In this document: one piece after another, positions 1 through 6,388 of the stretch
How positions within the stretch are numbered: the first letter of the stretch is position 1
How the letters are laid out: every line of letters starts with the position of its first letter
Assembly (NCBI GenBank): GCA_030039515.1
Contig: JASHVT010000170.1
Span: forward strand, 1 to 8,041
Direction: 5' to 3'
Length of the DNA stretch: 8,041 nucleotides
From: Nitrososphaerales archaeon
GTDB lineage: Archaea; Thermoproteota; Nitrososphaeria; Nitrososphaerales; Gagatemarchaeaceae
Program-made: the position numbers and the translations under genes
The notes under the pieces: model-generated
The model's database searches: none
Told to the model about the DNA's origin: nothing
The model's input: the letters and a program-made list of their open reading frames with translations, nothing else

Positions 1-1077
1 CGGGGAGTCTCCGTCGACGTCGCCGCAAACCTAGATGCCACGAAGGAGCGAGTGGACTCGTACGAGGGCGCGAGTGTGTTCTACTTCAAGGGGTTCTTCC
101 CGTTCGGCGTGCCATTGGTGAACCTGCTCGGGATGAAAAGGTCCTTCTCGACGCGGAAGTACGATGCGATCCAAGTGTGCGACGCGCCACTTGGGCCGAT
201 CGCCGCCGTCCTCAGCTTGGTTCTTGGAACCAGGCTGATTTACGACGCGCACGAGGTTTGGCCGGTCTGGGCGTTGAACACTTCGCGCAACAGGGCCCTG
301 GGGCTGATCGCTGCCCCCTTCTACTTCGCCTCAGAGTTGATCGCCGTCATGTCTTCATCAGCCATCGTTACGGTGAGCGGGGGCGCAAGAGACCTGATCC
401 ATAGACTGTACCGGCACGACATCTCAAAGATCCAGGTTGTGAGAAATCTTCCTGGGCGTGCAGCCTCGAGCGAGAGGCGGAGCCAAAGCGCCGCCTCCGA
501 CACCTTCGCGGTCGTCTACATCGGCGGGCTTGATCAGGCGAGGACTAGGGAGCTCTCGAGGTTCATCCGGGCAATGAAGTATCTGACCGGCTTGTCTGGT
601 CCGAGGTGCGTCCTAAGAATCGTAGGTTCGGCCGGACCGGCGCTTCCCCCGCCGCCTTCTCTGACAGGCCTGGCGGCTGAGTTGGGGCTGACAAGCCAGG
701 TTGAATTCACCGGATGGGTCGGGCAGGACGAGATGATCATGCACGCAGCCCGCTCCGACGTCGGTCTGATAGCGGAGGAGAAGAACCCATACACCGACAT
801 CTGTCTTCCTAACAAGCTATTCCAGTACGTTGACCTAGGCCTCCCGATCCTGTCTGCAGACATCAACGAGGTCAAGCGTGTGGCCGGTAGCGGAGCAACA
901 TACTATGACGACAGTCGGCCAGAGTCCATCGCAAGGGCCATCAGATCGATTAGGGACCAGTATCCACTAGCTGTTCAGAGAGCCGCGAGCTTGAAGATGG
1001 CCCTGGAAGGGTCTCTAAAGTGGTCGGACGAGGAGTCGAAGTATCTGAACGCAGTAATGGTCCAGCCGGCAAGTTGA
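1..1077 (+). CDS. Glycosyltransferase, GT4-like (5' truncated by window edge)
   Basis: Probable GT-B fold glycosyltransferase that moves a sugar from a nucleotide donor to a growing glycan at the cytoplasmic face of the membrane. The frame is open from the first base, so the true start lies upstream; 358 residues are visible, and GT4 enzymes usually run to about 350-420, so perhaps only the first 30-50 are missing. An internal GTG at 52 is a possible codon but sits mid-domain. Seen (numbered from the window edge): 'DAHEVWP' near residues 82-88, typical of the GT4 N-terminal domain; 'VVRNLPG' before the interdomain linker; 'YIGGL' opening the C-terminal domain near 173; 'FTGWVGQDE' near 236-244; and donor-site segment 'LPNKLFQYVDLGLPIL' near 269-284. 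Gln replaces the more usual Glu/Asp after 'KLF'. It converges on the minus-strand cluster with 39 bases between stops. Donor and acceptor cannot be told from sequence. Confidence 0.88.
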   Translation, partial: RGVSVDVAANLDATKERVDSYEGASVFYFKGFFPFGVPLVNLLGMKRSFSTRKYDAIQVCDAPLGPIAAVLSLVLGTRLIYDAHEVWPVWALNTSRNRALGLIAAPFYFASELIAVMSSSAIVTVSGGARDLIHRLYRHDISKIQVVRNLPGRAASSERRSQSAASDTFAVVYIGGLDQARTRELSRFIRAMKYLTGLSGPRCVLRIVGSAGPALPPPPSLTGLAAELGLTSQVEFTGWVGQDEMIMHAARSDVGLIAEEKNPYTDICLPNKLFQYVDLGLPILSADINEVKRVAGSGATYYDDSRPESIARAIRSIRDQYPLAVQRAASLKMALEGSLKWSDEESKYLNAVMVQPAS

Positions 1078-1126
1078 GTGCTGCCGGACGGGAAGTCAGC
1101 ACCCGGTGTTGGCCCGCTACCAACCC
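1078..1126. terminator. Possible hairpins between convergent genes
   Basis: Two small inverted repeats fill the junction of the converging genes. GTGCTG (1078-1083) pairs with CAGCAC (1097-1102) across a 13-base loop. GTTGG (1108-1112) pairs with CCAAC (1120-1124) across 7 bases and reaches into the stop codon of the minus-strand epimerase. Neither is followed by a run of T on either strand, so this is not a classical intrinsic terminator. Stems of 5-6 bp can occur by chance. The position between two stops is the main support. Confidence 0.25.
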
Positions 1127-2208
1127 TTGACTCTCATGATCTTGTTCAGTATCGCGGCCCCGGGAGGCTCTCCGCTGGACGCGTAGGGATTCTCGCTGTC
1201 CCTGATTCTTCTACGTATCTCCTCATTCTCGGACAGGATCCTCTTCCCAGTGGCGGCCAGCTTCTTTGCGTCCATTCCCACGAGGAAATTGAAGCCAAGT
1301 TCCACCGTCTCGGACCACTCAGTAACGTCCCTGAGTGTCATGCATGGGACCCCGGACCAGAACGCCTCCTTTTGCAGACCGCCAGAGTCGGTGGCAACGA
1401 ACAGCGAGTTTGCGACGAGCTTCATCATTGAAAAGTAATCCAAGGGCTCCGTGAAGATGAAGTTCTTGCTTTCACTCTCGTCGAGCTGCGACGTGAGTCT
1501 TTTGGTCCTTGGATGAACTGGAAAGGCTACCTTGACTCCTAGCCGTCCGATGGCCTTGAGCATGGTCTTGAAGTTGAGGCTGGATGTGTTCTCCGCTCTA
1601 TGCAAGGTCAGGACGGCGTATGTGTTGGGTTCGAGTCCCGCTTCAGAGAGAACTCTCGACCTGCGGATCATCCCTCCGCTCTCTTGAAAGACCTGGAGCA
1701 TCGTGTCGCCTGTTCGCAAGACCTCGCCACGGACATGCTCGTTCCGCAGATTGCCTGCGCAGCTCTCGGTGACTGCGAACAGCACATTTCCGATGTGATC
1801 TATGACTCTCCTGTTCAGCTCTTCTTGCATCCGCATGTCTCCGGAGCGGGCTCCCGCTTCGATGTGGCCCGTGGTGATGCCGCACTTGGTGGAAAAGATT
1901 GCGGCGGCGATGGCAGAGTTCGTGTCCCCTGGAACAAGGACGGCGTCAGGCTTGTTGTGAGAGAGCGCCTTGTCGAGCCTGGTGATTATTTCTCCTACTT
2001 GGTATCCGTGAGAACCCGACCCTACTCCAAGATTGATCTGCGCATTTGGCACTTCGAAGCTCTTGAAGAATACGTCTGACATCAACTCGTCGTAATGCTG
2101 GCCCGTATGCACAATTTCGAACTCCAGGTTCCTGCGTCGGGCTGCGTTGATGACGGGGATTGACTTGATGATCTGGGGTCTGGTCCCCACAATTAGGGCC
2201 ACTCTCAT
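1117..2208 (-). CDS. UDP-N-acetylglucosamine 2-epimerase family protein, paralog 1 (GTRPQ type)
   Basis: Non-hydrolysing UDP-sugar 2-epimerase, a soluble GT-B-like enzyme that inverts C2 of a UDP-N-acetyl amino sugar (classically UDP-GlcNAc to UDP-ManNAc). The 363-residue length fits the family. Residues matching the known catalytic set of Escherichia coli WecB are present: Arg10, Lys15, Asp95 in 'PGDTNS', Glu117 in 'HIEAG', Glu130 in 'QEELNR' and His203 in 'TLHRAE'. The nucleotide-binding 'TDSGG' is at 273-277. The first motif reads 'GTRPQIIK' with Gln12, where WecB has Glu. Gln here is familiar from WbpI-type enzymes, which act on UDP-2,3-diacetamido-glucuronate, so the substrate may differ from plain UDP-GlcNAc (inference). 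The ATG is supported by GGGAGGA at 2222-2216, 7 bases upstream. It is the last gene of the minus-strand set, 67 bases after its paralog, and ends in TAG. Confidence 0.93.
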   Translation of the reverse strand: MRVALIVGTRPQIIKSIPVINAARRRNLEFEIVHTGQHYDELMSDVFFKSFEVPNAQINLGVGSGSHGYQVGEIITRLDKALSHNKPDAVLVPGDTNSAIAAAIFSTKCGITTGHIEAGARSGDMRMQEELNRRVIDHIGNVLFAVTESCAGNLRNEHVRGEVLRTGDTMLQVFQESGGMIRRSRVLSEAGLEPNTYAVLTLHRAENTSSLNFKTMLKAIGRLGVKVAFPVHPRTKRLTSQLDESESKNFIFTEPLDYFSMMKLVANSLFVATDSGGLQKEAFWSGVPCMTLRDVTEWSETVELGFNFLVGMDAKKLAATGKRILSENEEIRRRIRDSENPYASSGEPPGAAILNKIMRVKGW

Positions 2209-2215
2209 TTTGATG

Positions 2216-2222
2216 TCCTCCC
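2216..2222 (-). promoter_or_regulatory. Ribosome-binding site of epimerase paralog 1
   Basis: GGGAGGA on the minus strand lies 7 bases before the ATG at 2208. It is the clearest Shine-Dalgarno match in the window and fixes that start. Confidence 0.75.
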
Positions 2223-2275
2223 TTCTCTAGCCTGATGAGTTGGGCGCTCTCTGCCGCAGTTCCTGCGTTCTGCAC

Positions 2276-3391
2276 TCATGGCGAAAGCGCCGGGACCCTC
2301 TCTTCTATTATGTCGACTATCGACCTGGACACGCCCGGCGCCCCAAAGATCCTTTCGGCGGCTTTGAAATTGCGGCGAAGTTGGGAGTAAGCCCCTTCAA
2401 TCTCCCGGCTTATTCTTAGGATCGATGCCGGTGACGCAAGCGAGTTCACTCCAAGCCTTATGGTTTCAACCCATTCGGTCGAGCTCCTCAGTGTAATGCA
2501 AGGAGTCCCGAGGAGAGCGGTTTCCTGTTGTATTCCTCCCGAGTCGGTCAGCACTATCCTGGCATTCCTGATTAGCCTGAGGCTCTCAGGATAGGACACG
2601 GGTCCACTCACATGCATCCCTCGCAGGAGAGGCCCGAGGCCCCAGGCCTCGACTCTCCGGGACGTCCTTGGGTGTAGGGCGACTACAAGTGGTGCCTCGG
2701 TTGAGACTCTACGGAGACCTACCAAGAGCGCATTGAGCCTGTCCCTGTCGTCTACATTTTCTTCGCGATGCAATGTCGCGAAGTAGTACTCCTTGTGCTT
2801 GAGGCCGACGGGGCTTGCAGGCATCGGGTCGATCTTCCTCTGCAGGAAGAGAAGTTCGTCGACCAGCGGGTGACCCACCATGTGGATGTCTTTCCTCCTG
2901 ATGCCCTCCTTCAGGAGATTAGCGACACAGTTGCTCGTGGGCGCGAAGTGTACCCTGGCCAAGTCAGAGGTCACGGTTCGGTTTATCTCTTCAGTCATCG
3001 TCGCGTCATGCGAGCGACATCCCGCTTCGATGTGAGCCACCGGCACCCTGAGCTTGGCAGCCGCAAGAGAGACGCCCAAGACGGAGTTTGTGTCGCCCAG
3101 GACTACGGTGACGTCTGGACCGATTTTCTCTAATGCCTTCTCGCTCCTGGACAGTATGTTGGCTGTCTGCGCGCCCTGCGTGTTCGACCCGACTCCGAGA
3201 AAGAGGTCTGGCGCGGGGAGACCGGCGTCATGAATTATGGAGTCAGAGAGGTTGTTGTCATAGTGCTGTCCTGTGTGTATCAGAGTTACCTGAAGTCGAG
3301 ACCTCCGTAGCGCCTCGCGGACCACAGGTGCTAGCTTGATGATTTCAGGTCTGGTCCCGAAGAAGAAGGCTACTCTTGCCTTTTCTGACAA
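2276..3391 (-). CDS. UDP-N-acetylglucosamine 2-epimerase, paralog 2 (GTRPE type)
   Basis: Second non-hydrolysing UDP-sugar 2-epimerase, 371 residues, adjacent to paralog 1 and in the same orientation. All expected motifs are seen: 'GTRPEIIK' at 12-19, 'HTGQHYD' at 39-45, Asp100 in 'LGDTNS', Glu122 in 'HIEAG', Glu134/135 in 'TEEINR', His208 in 'TLHREE', 'LHPRT' near 239-243, and 'TDSGG' at 282-286. Keeping Glu in the first motif makes it the more conventional, WecB-like of the two, so UDP-GlcNAc to UDP-ManNAc is the likeliest reaction (inference). The only sensible start is TTG at 3391: it places the first beta-strand at residue 6, no in-frame ATG or GTG exists nearby, and AAGGA (3403-3399) lies 7 bases upstream. 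The gap to the preceding fusion gene is 37 bases, consistent with cotranscription. It shares the 'LGVGS' segment with paralog 1, suggesting duplication within one subfamily. Confidence 0.93.
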   Translation of the reverse strand: MSEKARVAFFFGTRPEIIKLAPVVREALRRSRLQVTLIHTGQHYDNNLSDSIIHDAGLPAPDLFLGVGSNTQGAQTANILSRSEKALEKIGPDVTVVLGDTNSVLGVSLAAAKLRVPVAHIEAGCRSHDATMTEEINRTVTSDLARVHFAPTSNCVANLLKEGIRRKDIHMVGHPLVDELLFLQRKIDPMPASPVGLKHKEYYFATLHREENVDDRDRLNALLVGLRRVSTEAPLVVALHPRTSRRVEAWGLGPLLRGMHVSGPVSYPESLRLIRNARIVLTDSGGIQQETALLGTPCITLRSSTEWVETIRLGVNSLASPASILRISREIEGAYSQLRRNFKAAERIFGAPGVSRSIVDIIEERVPALSP

Positions 3392-3398
3392 TGGGTGG

Positions 3399-3403
3399 TC
3401 CTT
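3399..3403 (-). promoter_or_regulatory. Probable ribosome-binding site supporting a TTG start
   Basis: AAGGA on the minus strand, inside the purine-rich stretch AGGAAGGA (3406-3399), sits 7 bases before the TTG at 3391. It supports the TTG as the true start of epimerase paralog 2, where no in-frame ATG is available. Confidence 0.5.
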
Positions 3404-3428
3404 CCTGCCATCATAGGTCGCAGAGGCC

Positions 3429-5465
3429 TCAAATGGCCATATCCTTGTTCAATGCAAGCGCCCACAGTGAATAGCCGATCTCGTAGGAGCCCTTGAACTC
3501 TCCATGTTTGCCTTCTTGATACCTGCCCTCGCTGTCGACGTACCTGTAAGCGAAGAAGGTCCCGTTGTTGACGAAGTTGTTGACGTACATGTCGATGAGG
3601 CCCGGGTTCGTCTCGACGAGGAACTTCCATGCGTTGTACGCATCAGGGCTCCAGCCATTGCCCTTTGTGAGATTGTCCCGGTACCTGGTTGCAATCATGT
3701 AAAGCATCTGGTGGATCTCAAAGAAGTCAGTGGCGTTTGTCGAGTCCCACTTAAGAGCGCCGTTCGCCTTCTGCAGGTTCTTGGTAACCCACTCCAGATT
3801 TCTCTTCGCAGCCTCAAGATACTCGAGTTGCTTTGTGCAGGAATATGAGAGCAGAAGGGCTATGTCGACCTTGAGTTGCCAATGGACGCCGCTCTTTCCT
3901 GTGGTCTCGGACCAAAGGGGAAAGACTCCCGAGCGTTCCTGTTTCCTGACGAACGTTCTTGCTTGACTCTCGACTAGGTTGGCTGCAGTCCTTGCGTCGT
4001 CTTCTGCGCCCAGATACTGATAGAGCTTCAACAGGTTTGCATATCCTCGCAGGATCACTGAGTAGGCGTCGTCGTACTTGGACCCGAACCGCTCCAAGTG
4101 CCGCACAAGTACCTTGATGTCGTCGAGGACTCGCCTGCTGACCTCTGAGTTCTCGGACCCAAAGCGTAGACCGCCCAAACAGAGAGCTGAGAGGACTGCA
4201 CCGTACTCGTATTCCTCTGGGATCCACGCCCTGTCCGGGATCCCCGTGATTGTCCCATCGCTTTCTAGTTTAGAGTGGATATAGGACAACTCTTGTCGAA
4301 TCTGATTGTCGAGAAAGGTGCTGCCTGTCAGCAGTGAGTATTGGGTGGCGCCCTCCTGCATCTCCACTGAATACTTCCAGTCATGTGAGACGAAGCCGGA
4401 CCAACCGCTCCCGCTCCACTTGAGCTCCCTGACCCATGTTCCCGAGTCGGATTCCCAGAAGCCACCGCTTCTGCAGTCCTTGGCAACCGCGCGGACCTGT
4501 TCTTCAAGATAGTTGTGGCGTGCATCTGAATACGCTGACCTGTAATTGGAGACGAGACTTACGAGGCCATTCGCTTGAGCCGAAGCCCTGTATTCTTCCT
4601 CCGTGGTGTAGATTGTCACTCCGTGGTCCAACAACTGAAGTTGCGCATCAAATAGGTCACGAGAGTTCATTAGCCATGACCTTGCTTCTCCTACTGTTCC
4701 TATCTTCAGGATTCCACGGTCTATCAGGAACTCTGTGAACAACATCCTGAGCCACGAATTCTTCTCGATTCGAGTAGAGGCGACCTTTGGATTCAAAGGC
4801 CTTATTCGCATCTCTGACCCTATCCCTTTATCGACTACCCTCGCGCTGAACACTCTGTCCACTCGGACCTTGACAGGGAACTTGTCGCGGAGGACGTCTT
4901 CCATTACATGGTAGAACGAAACAGGTCCTAGGTCAACGCCGAGCCCAAGGATCTTTCCGCCATATTCCTTCAGCTCGAACAAGGGGGTGCCTTCCCCGAA
5001 ATCCGAGTCGCCCTTCACGGCTCCCCCCGTAATCTGGGCGGCCAGTTTCCCGTAAGCAGCAACAGAGCTGGTCGGGTGTATGCTTCTCTTGACCCCCGCT
5101 CGCTTCCTGAACGTCTCTGGGATCAGGCCCACCGTTGATGGTGTCTTCTCAGGATCGAAGACCTGATTCTTTTCAAGCGTCGCAAGCATCCCTCCGTACG
5201 GTTGAGAGAACGCCGGCATCGCCAGGGTCCCCTCGGGGGTCAGCACCTCGAGCAGAGCCTCGATTACCTCGTTCGGACCTCCGACTACCTGCCCCAAGCT
5301 GCCCATTGAGCTGTGGACGAAGAGCAGGTCACCCGGCTGAACGCCGATTCTTCGTAGTCCCAGTACGATCTCCTTTCTGTCCACTATCCTTTTTTTGGTC
5401 CTGCGGAGTTTCCTTCTCGTGCTTCCATAGGTCCTCAGTACCGCCTTCTGTACTGGGAGGGGCAT
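3429..5465 (-). CDS. AAC(3)-family N-acetyltransferase fused to a C-terminal alpha-helical (glycosidase-toroid-like) domain
   Basis: One uninterrupted 678-residue frame with two parts. Residues about 28-270 form an acetyl-CoA-dependent AAC(3)-type N-acetyltransferase: 'FVHSSMGSLG' (49-58), 'EGTLAMPAFS' (78-87), 'VGLIPE' (112-117), 'RSIHPTSSVAAYG' with His130, 'FGEGTPLFEL' (156-165) and 'GKILGLGVDLG' followed by His186. A typical AAC(3) protein ends near 260-280 residues. The remaining roughly 360 residues are predicted mostly helical, with repeated hairpins around 464-518, 527-573 and 580-640, each followed by a short aromatic stretch (PLW, LKW, FFAYR). That resembles the alpha/alpha-toroid fold of many glycosidases and polysaccharide lyases, but I cannot name a family. 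No signal peptide or membrane segment is seen, so it is probably cytosolic. The glycan-cluster setting points to an amino-sugar or glycan substrate, not drug resistance (inference). ATG at 5465 lacks a good ribosome-binding site. The preceding gene ends 95 bases upstream. Confidence 0.85.
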   Translation of the reverse strand: MPLPVQKAVLRTYGSTRRKLRRTKKRIVDRKEIVLGLRRIGVQPGDLLFVHSSMGSLGQVVGGPNEVIEALLEVLTPEGTLAMPAFSQPYGGMLATLEKNQVFDPEKTPSTVGLIPETFRKRAGVKRSIHPTSSVAAYGKLAAQITGGAVKGDSDFGEGTPLFELKEYGGKILGLGVDLGPVSFYHVMEDVLRDKFPVKVRVDRVFSARVVDKGIGSEMRIRPLNPKVASTRIEKNSWLRMLFTEFLIDRGILKIGTVGEARSWLMNSRDLFDAQLQLLDHGVTIYTTEEEYRASAQANGLVSLVSNYRSAYSDARHNYLEEQVRAVAKDCRSGGFWESDSGTWVRELKWSGSGWSGFVSHDWKYSVEMQEGATQYSLLTGSTFLDNQIRQELSYIHSKLESDGTITGIPDRAWIPEEYEYGAVLSALCLGGLRFGSENSEVSRRVLDDIKVLVRHLERFGSKYDDAYSVILRGYANLLKLYQYLGAEDDARTAANLVESQARTFVRKQERSGVFPLWSETTGKSGVHWQLKVDIALLLSYSCTKQLEYLEAAKRNLEWVTKNLQKANGALKWDSTNATDFFEIHQMLYMIATRYRDNLTKGNGWSPDAYNAWKFLVETNPGLIDMYVNNFVNNGTFFAYRYVDSEGRYQEGKHGEFKGSYEIGYSLWALALNKDMAI

Positions 5466-5560
5466 TGCGGGTAAGACTCTCGCGACCGCGTTCTTCGCCT
5501 TTTGCGAGGCTCCCTCTCCTCTCAGTCTCCCGCCGGCGCTAGCCGGTATTAAAGGCAGGC
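5466..5560 (-). other. Gap before the AAC(3) fusion gene, open in its reading frame
   Basis: These 95 bases contain no stop in the frame of the fusion gene and would read as alanine/lysine/arginine-rich residues (for example ASQKAKNAVARVLPA just before Met1). No ATG, GTG or TTG occurs in that frame within the gap, only CTG. A purine-rich AGGAGAGGGAG lies about 45-55 bases before the ATG, too far to serve it. I see no hairpin terminator after the dehydrogenase, which favours readthrough. Confidence 0.35.
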
Positions 5561-6298
5561 TTAGCCGTAGTATCCTCCATTGACGTGTATGACCTGGCCT
5601 GTGATGTAACCTGCCAGATCGCTCACTAGGAACAACAGCGGCGCGGCAATTTCTGACAAGGTACCTGGTCGCCCCAGCGGTATGTTCTCTATGATCTTCG
5701 CACGGGTCGTCTCGGAGAGTCTGAGAAACATACCCGTTTCGAAATATCCCAGTGCGAGGCTGTTCACTGTTATTCCAAATTTTGCGACCTCCTTAGAGAC
5801 AGTCTTGGTCAGCCCGTTCAGTCCCGCCTTCGAAGCAGAATAGTTCGAAGTTCCGAAGACTCCTATGTCGCCTACAACTGAAGAGATGTTCACAATGCGC
5901 CCCCAGCCCCTTTCCCTCATGTGAGGCACGCATGCACGAGTGCATAGAAACGCTCCTGTCAGGTTCACAGAGATGACCTCTTTCCAAGCTTCCTCCGTCA
6001 TCTTCCAGACCGTGCTGTCCCTGTAGAGGCCGGCATTGTTCACCAGAATGTCCAAGCTTCCAAGCGATCCTAGTATGACCTCGACCATCCTGACAACCTG
6101 TTCTTCCTTCGTGATGTCACCTTGGACGACAAGAGCCTGGCCTCCTTGCTGCTCTATGCCGCGGGCGACCCTTTCCGCACTCTCCTTGTTGGAGAGATAG
6201 TTCACTGCGACGGCATAGCCTGACTTCCCAAGAGAGAGAGCCAGCCCCCCTCCGATGCCCCCAGAAGCTCCTGTTACAAGAGCTACTCTTCTGGCCAA
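5561..6298 (-). CDS. Short-chain dehydrogenase/reductase, FabG-like
   Basis: Classical SDR, 245 residues, the usual size. The Rossmann glycine motif 'TGASGGIG' is at 9-16 and 'NNAG' at 87-90. The catalytic tetrad is complete: Asn112 ('VNLTGAF'), Ser139 ('IVNISS'), Tyr153 and Lys157 ('YSASK'). The C-terminus 'GQVIHVNGGYYG' matches the FabG/3-oxoacyl reductase pattern. The family reduces a keto group or oxidises an alcohol with NAD(P)H; many members outside fatty-acid synthesis act on sugars or small metabolites, so within this cluster the substrate is open. Asn33 after beta-strand 2 ('AVNYLSN') is common in NADPH users, but cofactor choice is inference. The start must be the TTG at 6298: an in-frame TAG lies immediately before it and no ATG or GTG follows before the glycine motif. 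No clear ribosome-binding site precedes it. It sits 90 bases after the glycosyltransferase stop. Confidence 0.93.
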   Translation of the reverse strand: MARRVALVTGASGGIGGGLALSLGKSGYAVAVNYLSNKESAERVARGIEQQGGQALVVQGDITKEEQVVRMVEVILGSLGSLDILVNNAGLYRDSTVWKMTEEAWKEVISVNLTGAFLCTRACVPHMRERGWGRIVNISSVVGDIGVFGTSNYSASKAGLNGLTKTVSKEVAKFGITVNSLALGYFETGMFLRLSETTRAKIIENIPLGRPGTLSEIAAPLLFLVSDLAGYITGQVIHVNGGYYG

Positions 6299-6388
6299 CT
6301 AGAGCATCGACTCGGGACTGAGTGGTGAATATTCCTTCCGGTCTGCGGACTCCCGATTGGGCGGAGAGCCCACCTACGGGGACTGGCT
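6299..6388 (-). other. 90-base gap with no clear ribosome-binding site
   Basis: The spacer between the glycosyltransferase stop and the TTG start of the dehydrogenase. It has no GGAGG-like element at the right distance from the TTG. AATATT (6328-6333) is the only A/T-only hexamer in an otherwise GC-rich stretch and lies about 30 bases before the TTG, where an archaeal TATA box would sit if the gene had a leaderless transcript. It does not match the archaeal TATA consensus well. Confidence 0.2.

Noticed and set aside
1078..1431. Plus-strand open frame of 117 codons beginning with GTG right after the first glycosyltransferase
   Set aside because: It lies antisense to the well-supported epimerase paralog 1, has no recognisable domain, and its residue pattern is that of a complementary-strand shadow.
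1600..2079. Plus-strand open frame of 159 codons
   Set aside because: It is fully antisense to epimerase paralog 1, where catalytic motifs fix the coding strand, and it shows no domain of its own.
3429..5465. Reading the AAC(3) domain as an antibiotic resistance gene
   Set aside because: The motifs define the fold family only. The large extra domain and the surrounding glycan genes point to a biosynthetic role, and no plasmid, integron or transposon features are nearby.
3429..5465. Possibility that the fusion results from a frameshift or missed stop joining two genes
   Set aside because: The frame is continuous across the junction near residues 270-320, no internal start or ribosome-binding site is evident there, and the linker reads as ordinary protein.
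5135..5542. Plus-strand open frame of 135 codons, rich in Arg, Ser and Pro
   Set aside because: It is antisense to the motif-rich N-terminal part of the AAC(3) fusion gene, and low-complexity Arg/Ser/Pro text is typical of a shadow frame in GC-rich DNA.
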